Assembly (NCBI GenBank): GCA_019115665.1
Contig: DXDD01000145.1
Span: forward strand, 1-48,414
Length of the DNA stretch: 48,414 nucleotides
DNA from: Candidatus Eisenbergiella pullistercoris
Lineage (GTDB): Bacteria > Bacillota > Clostridia > Lachnospirales > Lachnospiraceae
Direction: 5' to 3'
The notes below the pieces were generated by a model. That model searched no databases and was not told where the DNA came from. It worked only from the letters and a program-made list of their open reading frames with translations. Numbering within the stretch: position 1 is the stretch's first letter; the number at the start of each line of letters is the position of its first letter. Of the stretch, positions 41,189 through 48,414 are shown piece after piece. The translations under genes and the position numbers were made by a program.

Positions 41189-41331
41189 CTCAATCTCCAT
41201 GCCTTTCTGCCTGAACCGGATCCGGGAGAGCGGCAGCCGCCCCCATCCGTTCAAAGCCGAACGCCGCAGTCAGGTCTCTAAACGGCCCCTCCCCCGGCGT
41301 TCCTTTTCCTCTATATCCATTATATATCCGC

Positions 41332-42570
41332 TTATCTGAGATAATTCCAGGGATTCACGTACTCTCCGTTCAGCCGGACGCTGAAATGCAGATGCGGTCC
41401 CGTGGAACGGCCGGTGGAACCCACCGCCGCGATGGTCTCCCCCTTTGAAACGCTCTGCCCGCTGGAAACATACAGCTCCGAGGCGTGCATATAGATGGTA
41501 AACAGGCCGTCGCCGTGATCGATCATCACATAATTTCCCATGGAGCTGTTGTACGCCGCTCCCACCACTGTCCCGTCGTAGGCCGCCATGATGGGCGTGC
41601 CGGAATTGGCCGCGAAATCCACGCCGTTGTGAAATTTATTCACGCCCAGGGTGGGATGGATGCGGTAACCGTATTCGGAGGAAACCCGCTTATAGGAAGC
41701 AAGAGGCATCTGGAACATGCCGCCGTCGTAGCTCACCTGCGGCTTGTTCAGCTCCTCCAGCTGCTTCTTCGCCTCCGCGGCGGCCGCTTCCAGGGCCGCG
41801 ATCGCCGCGTCCTGCTCCGCCGCGTCCGCTTCATACTCCGCTATGGCGGCTTCCTTGTTGTTGATATCGCTCTGGAAGGAGGTGATCTGCGCTTCCTTTT
41901 CGGCGATCAGCGTTTCCAGTCCCGCTTCCTCCTCTTCCACCTCGGCCTTCGCTTCCTCCAGGACCTGCTCCTCTTCCTCCAGCGCCTCCTTGCAGGCCGC
42001 AACCAGCTCCCTGTTCTTCACGTAGATGGCCAGCTGCTCCTGATCGTAGGTGTTCATCTGCCGGATATAGCCCACACGGTTCAGAAGCTCTCCGAAGCTG
42101 TCCGCCGAAAAAAGCATCTCAAGAAGGCTCTCCGCGCCTTTCTCGTAGGAATACCGGATCCGCACCTTCAGCGCCTCGTACTGCGCCTCCTCCTGCGCCT
42201 GCGCTTCCTCCAGTTCAGCCTGCGTCTGTTCGATCTCCTCCTGCTTCTCTCCGATCAGCGCCTTCAGCTCATTGATCCGGGACTGGACCTGGGCCAGATT
42301 GCCGTCCAGCTGCACCACATAGGCCTGAAGATCGTCCTTCGTATCCTCCAGATCATCCACCATCGCCTGAATATTGGAAATATTCGCCTGAATCTGCTCC
42401 TTCTGCTCCTGCGCCTGGCTGATCGCTTCTTCCTTTTCCCGGATGCTCTGCTCCAGCTCGTCCGCCGTCGCCGCCCTTCCTTCCATTCCGGAAGCGGCCC
42501 AGCCGGCAAGAACAGCCAGGACAGGCAGCAGGCTCAGGACCCTGCGGGCCCTCTTTCCGTATTTTCCCAT
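41332..42570 (-). CDS. Exported M23 peptidase with long coiled coil (EnvC/PcsB-like)
   Basis: Probable peptidoglycan hydrolase under FtsEX control. The 412-residue protein has a signal peptide (about 1-33, ending near GRAATA). A long coiled coil follows (about 35-275, heptad-rich segments such as QEEIEQTQAELEEAQAQEEA). The C-terminal M23 endopeptidase domain keeps its zinc and catalytic residues: H314 and D318 (HNGVD), H362 (YMHAS), H393 and H395 (PHLHF). The coiled coil plus hydrolase layout directly after ftsX is the pattern of EnvC, PcsB and CwlO, which bind the FtsX loop. It should be a DD- or DL-endopeptidase rather than an amidase activator, because the active site is intact. Confidence 0.92.
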   Translation of the reverse strand: MGKYGKRARRVLSLLPVLAVLAGWAASGMEGRAATADELEQSIREKEEAISQAQEQKEQIQANISNIQAMVDDLEDTKDDLQAYVVQLDGNLAQVQSRINELKALIGEKQEEIEQTQAELEEAQAQEEAQYEALKVRIRYSYEKGAESLLEMLFSADSFGELLNRVGYIRQMNTYDQEQLAIYVKNRELVAACKEALEEEEQVLEEAKAEVEEEEAGLETLIAEKEAQITSFQSDINNKEAAIAEYEADAAEQDAAIAALEAAAAEAKKQLEELNKPQVSYDGGMFQMPLASYKRVSSEYGYRIHPTLGVNKFHNGVDFAANSGTPIMAAYDGTVVGAAYNSSMGNYVMIDHGDGLFTIYMHASELYVSSGQSVSKGETIAAVGSTGRSTGPHLHFSVRLNGEYVNPWNYLR

Positions 42571-42594
42571 AGGCCTTTCTCCGCCCTTCTTCGC

Positions 42595-43500
42595 TCAGAC
42601 GCGCAGATGCTTGCGCACCGTAAAGAAGCTGCCCAGAAAACCGATTCCCACGCCGATCAGCACCACCACCGGCACCATGGTCCGGTAAACCTCGTTCACC
42701 GGAAGGAACTGCAGCAGACCGGACAGGATGGAAAAGCGGTTATTGATAAATTCCAGAACGTTGTTGTACATCACATAGATCCCGGCCAGCGGCAGGATCG
42801 ATCCGAAAATGCCGATCAGAATGCCCTCGATCACGAAGGGGGCGCGCACGAAGAAATCCGTTGCGCCGATATATTTCATGATCCCGATCTCCTCCTTCCG
42901 GACGGAAATGCCGATCGTGACCGTATTGTTGATCAGGAACATGGAAACCAGCACCAGGATGATGATGATCCCCGCCGAAATATAGGCGACCAGGGCGTTT
43001 ACACCGGTCAGCATGGAGCCGGCGAGCGCGGATTCGTTCACCTCCCGGATCTCGGGAATGGTCTGCAGATATGCGACCAGCTCCTCCTGATGGGAGATAT
43101 CGTCCATAAAGATCTCATAGCTGGCGCAGTTTTCCAGCGGGTTGTCCCCTTCCGGAAAGCCGTCCGAATATTCCTCCGGAATGAAATTTTCCTTATAATA
43201 CTCCCACGCCTCATCCGCCGAGGTGAATTCCACGCGGGTCACATCCTCCCGCGCTTCGATGCGCGCGCCGATTTCCTGCATCATTTCCGGCGTCGTTCCC
43301 TCCTGGAAGAAAATGGTGACGGATACCCCTTCCTCCGCGGAATGGACGATATTCTGGAAATTCAGGATCACGGCATAGAAAAGCCCCAGGATAAACAGAC
43401 TGGCGCTGATCGTCGCAATGGAAGCCAGCGAAAACCATTTATTCCGGAAGATGTTCACAATGCCCTGCTTCAGAGTATAAAAAAACGTACTAATTCTCAT
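42595..43500 (-). CDS. ftsX: Cell division ABC permease FtsX
   Basis: The 301-residue protein has a short cytoplasmic start ([20 protein letters not shown]), one span near residues 23-46, a large extracytoplasmic loop of about 115 residues and three more spans (about 171-193, 220-245, 270-292). This is the four-span FtsX pattern. ISVRKEEIGIMKYIGATDFFVRAPFVIEG is the conserved coupling region before the third span. FtsX with FtsE transmits ATP hydrolysis to an outside peptidoglycan hydrolase. It overlaps ftsE by 11 bp and the hydrolase gene follows after 24 bp. Confidence 0.95.
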   Translation of the reverse strand: MRISTFFYTLKQGIVNIFRNKWFSLASIATISASLFILGLFYAVILNFQNIVHSAEEGVSVTIFFQEGTTPEMMQEIGARIEAREDVTRVEFTSADEAWEYYKENFIPEEYSDGFPEGDNPLENCASYEIFMDDISHQEELVAYLQTIPEIREVNESALAGSMLTGVNALVAYISAGIIIILVLVSMFLINNTVTIGISVRKEEIGIMKYIGATDFFVRAPFVIEGILIGIFGSILPLAGIYVMYNNVLEFINNRFSILSGLLQFLPVNEVYRTMVPVVVLIGVGIGFLGSFFTVRKHLRV

Positions 43501-44230
43501 CGATATAACCGCCCTGTTCCTCGTCGCTCACGATCACGCCCTTTTTCATCGTGATCACCCGCTTCTTCATCTCATTGACAATTTCCCGGTTATGCGTTAC
43601 CACCAGGATCGTGGTCCCGCCCTCGTTGATCTTCTCCAGAAGCTTCATGATCTCCCAGGAATTCTTCGGATCCAGATTTCCCGTGGGCTCGTCCGCAAGA
43701 AGGATCGGCGGCTTGTTGATCAGCGCTCTCGCCAGCGCCACCCGCTGCTGCTCGCCTCCGGAAAGCTGCTTGGGCTTCGCCTTGTATTTTCCGGCGAGTC
43801 CGACCGTTGCGAGGATGGCGGGCACGTTTCTTTTGATCTCCCTGGTCGGGACCTGGATGACGCGCTGGGCAAAGGCCACGTTTTCATAAACGTTCCTGTC
43901 CTTGAGCAGGCGGAAATCCTGGAATACGATCCCAAGCTTTCTGCGGTATCTGGGGATCTGGCGTCTTTTCAGATGCGCCACGTTCTGACCGTTTACGAGA
44001 ATGGTTCCCGACGTGGGGACAAGCTCTCTCAAAAGCAGCTTGATCAGGGTGGATTTCCCCGAGCCGCTGTCGCCCACGATAAATACGAATTCCCCTCTCT
44101 TCACGCGCAGATTCACGCCGTTTAAGGCGGGCGCCCCGGTTTCATAGCTCTTGCTCACCTTATCCAGCACGATGAGCGAGCCGTCGTCCCGGATTCTCCG
44201 TCTTGTCTTTTTCGCAGTAAAAAGTCCCAA
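43490..44230 (-). CDS. ftsE: Cell division ABC ATPase FtsE
   Basis: The 246-residue ABC ATPase has Walker [18 protein letters not shown], signature [17 protein letters not shown], Walker [14 protein letters not shown] and the H-loop VVTHNREIV. It starts with an alternative codon, TTG at 44230, preceded by AAAGAGG at 7-nt spacing. The reading gives an N-terminal extension of about 20 basic residues ([17 protein letters not shown]) before the usual FtsE start, and no nearer ATG exists. It overlaps ftsX and probably forms an operon with ftsX, the M23 hydrolase and the S41 protease. It lies 83 bp after the PucR-type regulator gene. Confidence 0.94.
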   Translation of the reverse strand: MGLFTAKKTRRRIRDDGSLIVLDKVSKSYETGAPALNGVNLRVKRGEFVFIVGDSGSGKSTLIKLLLRELVPTSGTILVNGQNVAHLKRRQIPRYRRKLGIVFQDFRLLKDRNVYENVAFAQRVIQVPTREIKRNVPAILATVGLAGKYKAKPKQLSGGEQQRVALARALINKPPILLADEPTGNLDPKNSWEIMKLLEKINEGGTTILVVTHNREIVNEMKKRVITMKKGVIVSDEEQGGYIDEN

Positions 44231-44313
44231 CTGTGTACCTCTTTCGTCCCGCGCTCCATACGTGTGCCCCGGTACGCATCCGCATCGGGGCCCGCCCGCA
44301 GGAAAGCTGCGGC

Positions 44314-45402
44314 TTAATATTCAAACGTTTCCATGTACTTCATATACTTTACCACCATCAGCGCGATCTTGAAGGTGATCGCATCCTCAAACACCCGCAG
44401 ATCCAGCCCTGTGCTCTTCTGCAGCTTGTCCAGCCGGTACACCAGCGTATTGCGGTGTATGAAGAGCTGGCGGCTTGTCTCCGAAACGTTCAGGCTGTTT
44501 TCAAAAAACTTGTTGATCGTGGTAAGCGTCTCCTCATCGAAATCGTCCGGGCTCTTCCCTCCGAAGATTTCCTTGATGAACATCTTGCACAGCGGAATGG
44601 GAAGCTGATAGATCAGCCTTCCGATGCCTAATTCATTGTATGCGATAATGTCCCGTTCGTCAAAGAAAATTTTTCCCACGTCCAGCGCCATCTTCGCTTC
44701 CTTATAGGATCGGCTGACCTCCTTGATCTCCTTCACGATGGTTCCATAGGCGATCCGTACGCCCTGAATCCCTTCCTTTTTCAGAAATTCGCCGACCGCC
44801 TCCGCCGTCCGGTCCACCTCGCGGGTGCCCTCCTGCTCCGCCAGCTCCTTCACGATGATCACGCTGTTCTCATCCACGGCGGTAACAAAATCCCTGCTGT
44901 TGCTTCCGAAGCCCTCTCTCACCAGCTCCAGCACATTGCCGTCCCGGTTGTCCTCCGCCTCGATCAGAAGCACCGCCCGGTCCACATCCACCGGAATGCG
45001 CAGCTTCTTGGAACGGCTGTAGATATCCACCAGCAGCAGATTGTCCAGAAGCAGGTTTTTGATGAAATTATCCTTGTCGAACCGCTCCTTATAGGCGGTC
45101 AGAAGCGTCTGGATCTGAAAGGCGGCCATCTTTCCGATGGTATAGATATCCTCTCCGGCTCCCCCAGCCACGAGGATATATTCCAGCTGCGTTTCATCGA
45201 ACACCTTGAAGAACTGACAGCCCTGCACCTCCTGGCTGTCCGCCGGAGATTTTGTGAAATCCTTCGCCGCCCCCGCGCAGTTCTCCATCTCTTCCGAAGT
45301 AGACGCCGCAATCTTTCCGTCCACATCCACCACGCACAGCTCCACCCTTGCGATGCTGCGCAGGCCGTCGATCGTACTCTGCAGTATCTGGTTTGAAATC
45401 AT
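44314..45402 (-). CDS. PucR-type transcriptional regulator
   Basis: The 362-residue protein has an N-terminal sensor region (from MISNQILQSTIDGLRSIARV, a sugar-diacid-recognition-like start), a central GGDEF-like or helical region, and a C-terminal PucR helix-turn-helix. That last part comprises LTTINKFFENSLNVSETSRQL and FIHRNTLVYRLDKLQKSTGL, then DAITFKIALMVVKYM, characteristic of the CdaR/PucR family (not the YbbR protein of the same name). The ligand is unknown. The ATG at 45402 follows GGAGAGGGG; the frame extends nine codons farther without support. An AT-rich 174-bp upstream region holds possible but unclear promoter boxes. It precedes ftsE and could regulate that unit, but nothing here proves it. 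Confidence 0.88.
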   Translation of the reverse strand: MISNQILQSTIDGLRSIARVELCVVDVDGKIAASTSEEMENCAGAAKDFTKSPADSQEVQGCQFFKVFDETQLEYILVAGGAGEDIYTIGKMAAFQIQTLLTAYKERFDKDNFIKNLLLDNLLLVDIYSRSKKLRIPVDVDRAVLLIEAEDNRDGNVLELVREGFGSNSRDFVTAVDENSVIIVKELAEQEGTREVDRTAEAVGEFLKKEGIQGVRIAYGTIVKEIKEVSRSYKEAKMALDVGKIFFDERDIIAYNELGIGRLIYQLPIPLCKMFIKEIFGGKSPDDFDEETLTTINKFFENSLNVSETSRQLFIHRNTLVYRLDKLQKSTGLDLRVFEDAITFKIALMVVKYMKYMETFEY

Positions 45403-45556
45403 TTTTACCCCTCTCCTTCTCCTGTACAATTTTCACAAAAAATTCACATCTGCAAATTCCCTTTATGTAACACCCATTTTTCATTTTAAAGGAAAACAAC
45501 AAAAAAATCTATAGGAATCTCAAAAAATTTATGCACTTTTCTTTTCCCTTTCCATC

Positions 45557-45593
45557 AAAAAAAGACGGACACCCGATCATTTCGAGCCCGTCT
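45557..45593 (-). terminator. Terminator overlapping the end of the WecG/TagA-like gene
   Basis: On the minus strand AGACGG (45593-45588) pairs with CCGTCT (45568-45563), followed by seven T. The stop codon of the gene lies in the loop. The stem is short, so it may be weak. Confidence 0.55.
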
Positions 45594-46260
45594 CTTTACT
45601 GTTGTATTCCTGCACCCTTTTTTCAAACAGCCGGGAATGCAGTTTTCTTTTCAGCTTTGCCGGAAAGGATGGATTCTGCATCCAGGAAACCGCCCCGTAG
45701 GGAAGCGAGACCCAGAACCGGGCGTTCACATACTGCCCGTATTCCTTCATCAGATTGATATCCTCCGGCCAAGGCATCCGGGAAAGGACCGCGTCCGGGA
45801 CCACATCGTTCAGCTCGTTTACCAGCCGCTCCGGCTGCCTGCCGAAATCCTCATAGGCGCCCCGTCCCCGGATATACAGATTTCCCTGGTATTCCTGGAG
45901 CAGCTCCTCCAGCACCGCAAGCTCCGCCCGGGTATCCGCAAGGAGATATACGCTGTTCCGGTTCCGGTAAAGCTTTCGCAGAAGCTCCCGCAGATACACC
46001 TTCTCATCGATCTCCCGGACGCGGCTGCGCGCCGCGATCCCGGCGGCCTCCAGAAGATCCGGTTCCGTGCAGACCGTCATATCCAGCTGCTCCACGCTTT
46101 CCTTCAGAGCCTCGTCCCTGGACGCCCGGGCAATCTGCGCGCTGGAAATATAGCCGGCTGTATTCAGCCCGCCGCTTCCCAGGAACCGGTCCGTATTGCG
46201 CAGCGCCTCCCGCGCCGTACAGTCATACAGGGTGATACCCAAAATCGTAAACTTCTGCAT
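45577..46260 (-). CDS. Divergent WecG/TagA/CpsF-like glycosyltransferase
   Basis: The 227-residue protein starts MQKFTILGITLYDCTAREAL and has the general block order of the WecG/TagA/CpsF family: GLNTAGYISSAQIARASRDE, LDMTVCTEPDLLEAAGIAA, SVYLLADTRAELAVLEELL, PDAVLSRMPWPEDINLMKEY and a C-terminal basic helix (FPAKLKRKLHSRLFEK). Members transfer N-acetylmannosamine or other HexNAc-type sugars to lipid-linked intermediates. This copy differs at the usual IVTPNPEIV and GAPKQE positions, so the reaction is uncertain. It lies far from the polysaccharide cluster, 14 bp after the CPBP protease gene. The ATG at 46260 follows GGTGAAGGT. Confidence 0.65.
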   Translation of the reverse strand: MQKFTILGITLYDCTAREALRNTDRFLGSGGLNTAGYISSAQIARASRDEALKESVEQLDMTVCTEPDLLEAAGIAARSRVREIDEKVYLRELLRKLYRNRNSVYLLADTRAELAVLEELLQEYQGNLYIRGRGAYEDFGRQPERLVNELNDVVPDAVLSRMPWPEDINLMKEYGQYVNARFWVSLPYGAVSWMQNPSFPAKLKRKLHSRLFEKRVQEYNSKETGSK

Positions 46261-46274
46261 ACCTTCACCAAATC

Positions 46275-47189
46275 TTACAAAAGCGCCAGCAGGATCATAT
46301 AAGCCAGACAGAGCAGGACGCCCGCGATCAGAGAAGGACTGACGAGCCTCCTCCTTCCCGCTTTTCTCTTTTCCTCCTGCCAGAGCCAGCGCAGATACTC
46401 TTCGCGCCCCTCGTTTCTGCCCAGCCAGACCAGCACGCAGCCGGCCACGGCGGTGCACGCCACAGCCAGCACCAGATAAACGCAGATCGTCGGGATCAGC
46501 TCTTCGGGTCCCGCCGTCATCTGCGCCTGTTCCTCCAAAAGCCACGGGAAAAAGCGGCCGTATACATACATCAGAACCACGGACTGCGCATTGAAAATCA
46601 TGTGCATCAGCATGGGCGCAAGCAGACTTCCCGTCGTCTCCATCAGAAGCGCCATGGCCGCGCCCAGCGCGAACGCATAGGGCGCCTGGTTGAAATTCAT
46701 ATGGATCAGCCCGAACAGCAGGGACGAAAGCAGAACGGCTCTCAGCGCGCTTCCGCTTTTCAGATATCCCCGGTAAAGAATCCCCCGGAACGCCAGCTCC
46801 TCGCACGCCGGCCCGAAAACGGCCATCATGAACAGCATGACAGGGAAGGGATATTCCAGGATCTGGCCACTCATGTCCACAACCGCGTTATCGACAAACA
46901 GCATGCTGACCGCGTTGAGCAGGGTGGTCAGCGGCCCCATCAGAAAAGTGAACACGATCACCATCAGGACCGACGTGAGCTTTATTCCATGAAAACACAG
47001 TACCCGGTTCGGCCTTTCCCCGGAAAAAAGAAGCGCAAGGAGCGCAGGGGCCGCCAGCATCATCTCGCTGAGGAAAAGATTCAGCAGAATGCTCATGGAT
47101 GTGACGTTTCCGATGAGAAGCGCCGCCACCACGGCCAGATGCAGAAGCACCATTCCAAAAAAGCCCCGGTTCGCTATTCTGTAATTCAT
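46275..47189 (-). CDS. CPBP-family intramembrane protease
   Basis: A 304-residue protein with seven to eight spans. The catalytic motif CEELAFRGILYR gives Glu130, Glu131 and Arg135; FGLIHMNFN supplies His163, and a later span contains the family Asn/His region (LMHMIFNAQ). CPBP proteases cleave membrane-embedded substrates; related bacterial proteins process peptides or act in bacteriocin immunity. The substrate is unknown. The start overlaps the CvfB gene by 4 nt (ATGA) and the stop is 14 bp before the next start, so it is part of a tightly packed operon. Confidence 0.9.
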   Translation of the reverse strand: MNYRIANRGFFGMVLLHLAVVAALLIGNVTSMSILLNLFLSEMMLAAPALLALLFSGERPNRVLCFHGIKLTSVLMVIVFTFLMGPLTTLLNAVSMLFVDNAVVDMSGQILEYPFPVMLFMMAVFGPACEELAFRGILYRGYLKSGSALRAVLLSSLLFGLIHMNFNQAPYAFALGAAMALLMETTGSLLAPMLMHMIFNAQSVVLMYVYGRFFPWLLEEQAQMTAGPEELIPTICVYLVLAVACTAVAGCVLVWLGRNEGREEYLRWLWQEEKRKAGRRRLVSPSLIAGVLLCLAYMILLALL

Positions 47190-48037
47190 CTGCCGCCTCC
47201 ATCCTTTTTCCGGATCCCCTTCTGCGTGATTTCCACCCTTCCTTCCTTTAAAAGGTGTCCGACAGCTCTCTTGAACTCGTTCTTGCTCATCTGCATTTTT
47301 GCCCGGATCAGCTCCGGAGCCGCCTTGTCATTGAAGGGAAGCTCTCCTCCCTCCCGCTCGACCGCCTCCATAACGCGCTCCGCGTCCCTTCCGATCATCA
47401 GATAAGCCTTATCCCGCACGCTCAGATCCAGCTTTCCGTCCTCATGGACAGCCGCCACTCTGGCTTCGATCCTCTCTCCCGCCTTCAGCTGCCCGTACAT
47501 CTCCCGCGGCGGAATCAGCGCTGAATACCTGTCGTCCACCGCCACAAAAGCGCCGAACTGCCTGCTGATCTCATACAGATATCCCGTCACCCGGTCGTCC
47601 TTTTTATAGGGGCTGTCCGTTCTGAGGTAATGATAGAGCTTCATGGTTGCGCAGAGCCTGCCGCTCTTATCCACATACAGCGCCACCGGAAAGCTGTCTC
47701 CCACCTTCACCGGCCTGGTCTGCTCCCGGAAGGGAAGGAACAGATCCTTTTCCAGCCCCCAGGAGAGAAAAGCGCCCACCTTTCCCGTCTGCGCCACCGT
47801 GAGCACCGCCACCTCGCCCACGCTCAGCGCAGGCTGCGCCGTGGTGGAAATCAGCCTGTCCTTTGAATCCCGGTAAACGAACACCTCCAGTTCGTCTCCC
47901 GCCGAACAGCCCGCCGGAACCTGCTTTGCGGGAAGCAGCACCCTTTCTTCAGGATTTCCCTCCGGCGCCAGGTACACGCCGAACTCGACCCTCTTCACAA
48001 CCTGAAGCTTCTGTTTTTTCCCAACCTCTATCCGCAT
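47186..48037 (-). CDS. cvfB: CvfB-type S1 RNA-binding protein
   Basis: A 283-residue protein with three S1-like domains and a C-terminal winged helix. Recognisable blocks are QKLQVVKRVEFGVYLAPEG, VGEVAVLTVAQTGKVGAFLSWGLEKDLFLPF, KDDRVTGYLYEISRQFGAFVAVDDRYSALIP and SKNEFKRAVGHLLKEGRVEI. In Staphylococcus CvfB affects virulence and RNA metabolism. The ATG at 48037 follows GAGAGG with 6-nt spacing; a TTG two codons earlier (48043) overlaps the thioesterase stop and is the alternative. Both imply coupling to the upstream gene. Confidence 0.9.
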   Translation of the reverse strand: MRIEVGKKQKLQVVKRVEFGVYLAPEGNPEERVLLPAKQVPAGCSAGDELEVFVYRDSKDRLISTTAQPALSVGEVAVLTVAQTGKVGAFLSWGLEKDLFLPFREQTRPVKVGDSFPVALYVDKSGRLCATMKLYHYLRTDSPYKKDDRVTGYLYEISRQFGAFVAVDDRYSALIPPREMYGQLKAGERIEARVAAVHEDGKLDLSVRDKAYLMIGRDAERVMEAVEREGGELPFNDKAAPELIRAKMQMSKNEFKRAVGHLLKEGRVEITQKGIRKKDGGGR

Positions 48038-48039
48038 GC

Positions 48040-48414
48040 TCAACCTCTCGCTTTTCTCCTGAATTCCACGATCGCGTAGGGCTGTCCCGACACATCGCAG
48101 AGGGATACGCCCACCCGGTCCTCCTCCGTGAAGGCCTCCGGCACGATGCAGTCGTTTAACAGCGCCGACTTCTTATACTCCGCCCGCATCTGACCGATCT
48201 CAAAGCCCTCCGGCAGATAGTCCTGCGCCATGTGGATATACTGTCCGTTGTTCACATGATGGTTGCTGTCCAGATGCTGCTTTCCCACATAAAAAGCGGG
48301 ATGCTTCTCCCCTTCACGGTCAAAGCGGATCTTGCGGGGCTCATATTCCATATCCAGCTTTTCTTCCAGCCGATAGGCTTCCAGCATTTCCCGCGTCGGC
48401 TTTGCCGGCCTGCC
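48040..48414 (-). CDS. Acyl-ACP thioesterase, C-terminal part (cut by window edge)
   Basis: The frame is open to the end of the window without a start, so only the C-terminal 125 codons or so are visible. HVNNGQYIHMAQDYLPEGFEI is the second hot-dog domain motif of the acyl-ACP thioesterase family (with HLDSNHH just before it), and FTEEDRVGVSLCDVSGQPYA follows. The enzyme releases fatty acids from acyl carrier protein. The stop lies 2 bp before the CvfB ATG. Part of the catalytic and specificity regions is outside the window. Confidence 0.85.
   Translation of the reverse strand, partial: GRPAKPTREMLEAYRLEEKLDMEYEPRKIRFDREGEKHPAFYVGKQHLDSNHHVNNGQYIHMAQDYLPEGFEIGQMRAEYKKSALLNDCIVPEAFTEEDRVGVSLCDVSGQPYAIVEFRRKARG

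Noticed and set aside
41319-41324. TATAAT-like box before the S41 protease gene
   Set aside because: No acceptable -35 at 16-18 bp, and the gene is close behind its operon neighbour.
1-48414. CRISPR arrays, tRNA or rRNA genes, insertion sequences
   Set aside because: No regularly spaced repeats of suitable length, no cloverleaf or rRNA core sequence, and no transposase frame or terminal inverted repeats with target duplication were seen; the short palindromes lack spacers.

Overview
The window looks like chromosome of a GC-rich anaerobic Firmicute, most likely a Lachnospiraceae (Clostridia) species. The signs are the cdaA-cdaR-glmM operon, ftsEX, mreB and uvrBA of clostridial type, a Spo0A-type DNA-binding domain, strong AGGAGG-like ribosome sites and family-typical EPS genes. 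No tRNA, rRNA, CRISPR array, phage or complete insertion sequence was seen.

Layout. (1) 1-1741: a cluster of palindromes, then two adjacent decayed + strand genes, an AAA-ATPase/PD-(D/E)XK-type gene and a dCTP deaminase remnant; both have lost their middles. (2) 1918-17457, all on the minus strand: an exopolysaccharide/capsule cluster read from gmd at 17457 down to a GT2 gene at 1918. It holds gmd and manC (GDP-mannose branch), a large membrane protein, a stand-alone Spo0A C-terminal DNA-binding domain, a GtrB-like transferase, six further glycosyltransferases, a WcaJ-like initiating sugar-phosphate transferase, a Wzz/YveK-like chain-length protein with a vestigial tyrosine-kinase-like tail, and an EpsG/Wzy-like polymerase. 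No flippase is visible. (3) 17457-20386: a 199-bp divergent control region with two good promoters and 21-bp-spaced direct repeats, then an AraC-family regulator and a DUF6020-like membrane protein on the + strand. (4) 20508-22925: rfbD (minus) and a DUF3048 lipoprotein (+), divergent. (5) 23112-34483, minus: leuA, HPr, glmM, cdaR, cdaA, two conserved membrane proteins, comF, recD2 and mreB. (6) 34725-39769: uvrA and uvrB, with an extended -10 promoter and a LexA-like box lying inside the preceding terminator. (7) 39905-48414, minus: an S41 protease, an M23 coiled-coil hydrolase, ftsX, ftsE, a PucR-type regulator, a divergent WecG/TagA-like protein, a CPBP protease, CvfB and an acyl-ACP thioesterase cut by the window edge.

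How the genes fit together: region 2 supplies nucleotide sugars, an initiating transferase, chain elongation, polymerisation and length control for a heteropolysaccharide. Its expression is probably set at the divergent AraC promoter region, with a second possible input from the receiver-less Spo0A-like protein. Region 5 links c-di-AMP synthesis with cell-wall precursor synthesis (glmM) and cell shape (mreB). Region 7 pairs the FtsEX transmembrane switch with a probable peptidoglycan hydrolase.

The best candidates for something undescribed are the receiver-less Spo0A-like regulator with its own 0A-box-like dyad inside a capsule cluster, and the recurring arrays of short perfect hairpins placed just upstream of ribosome-binding sites (clearest at 12741-12861 and 37623-37744).
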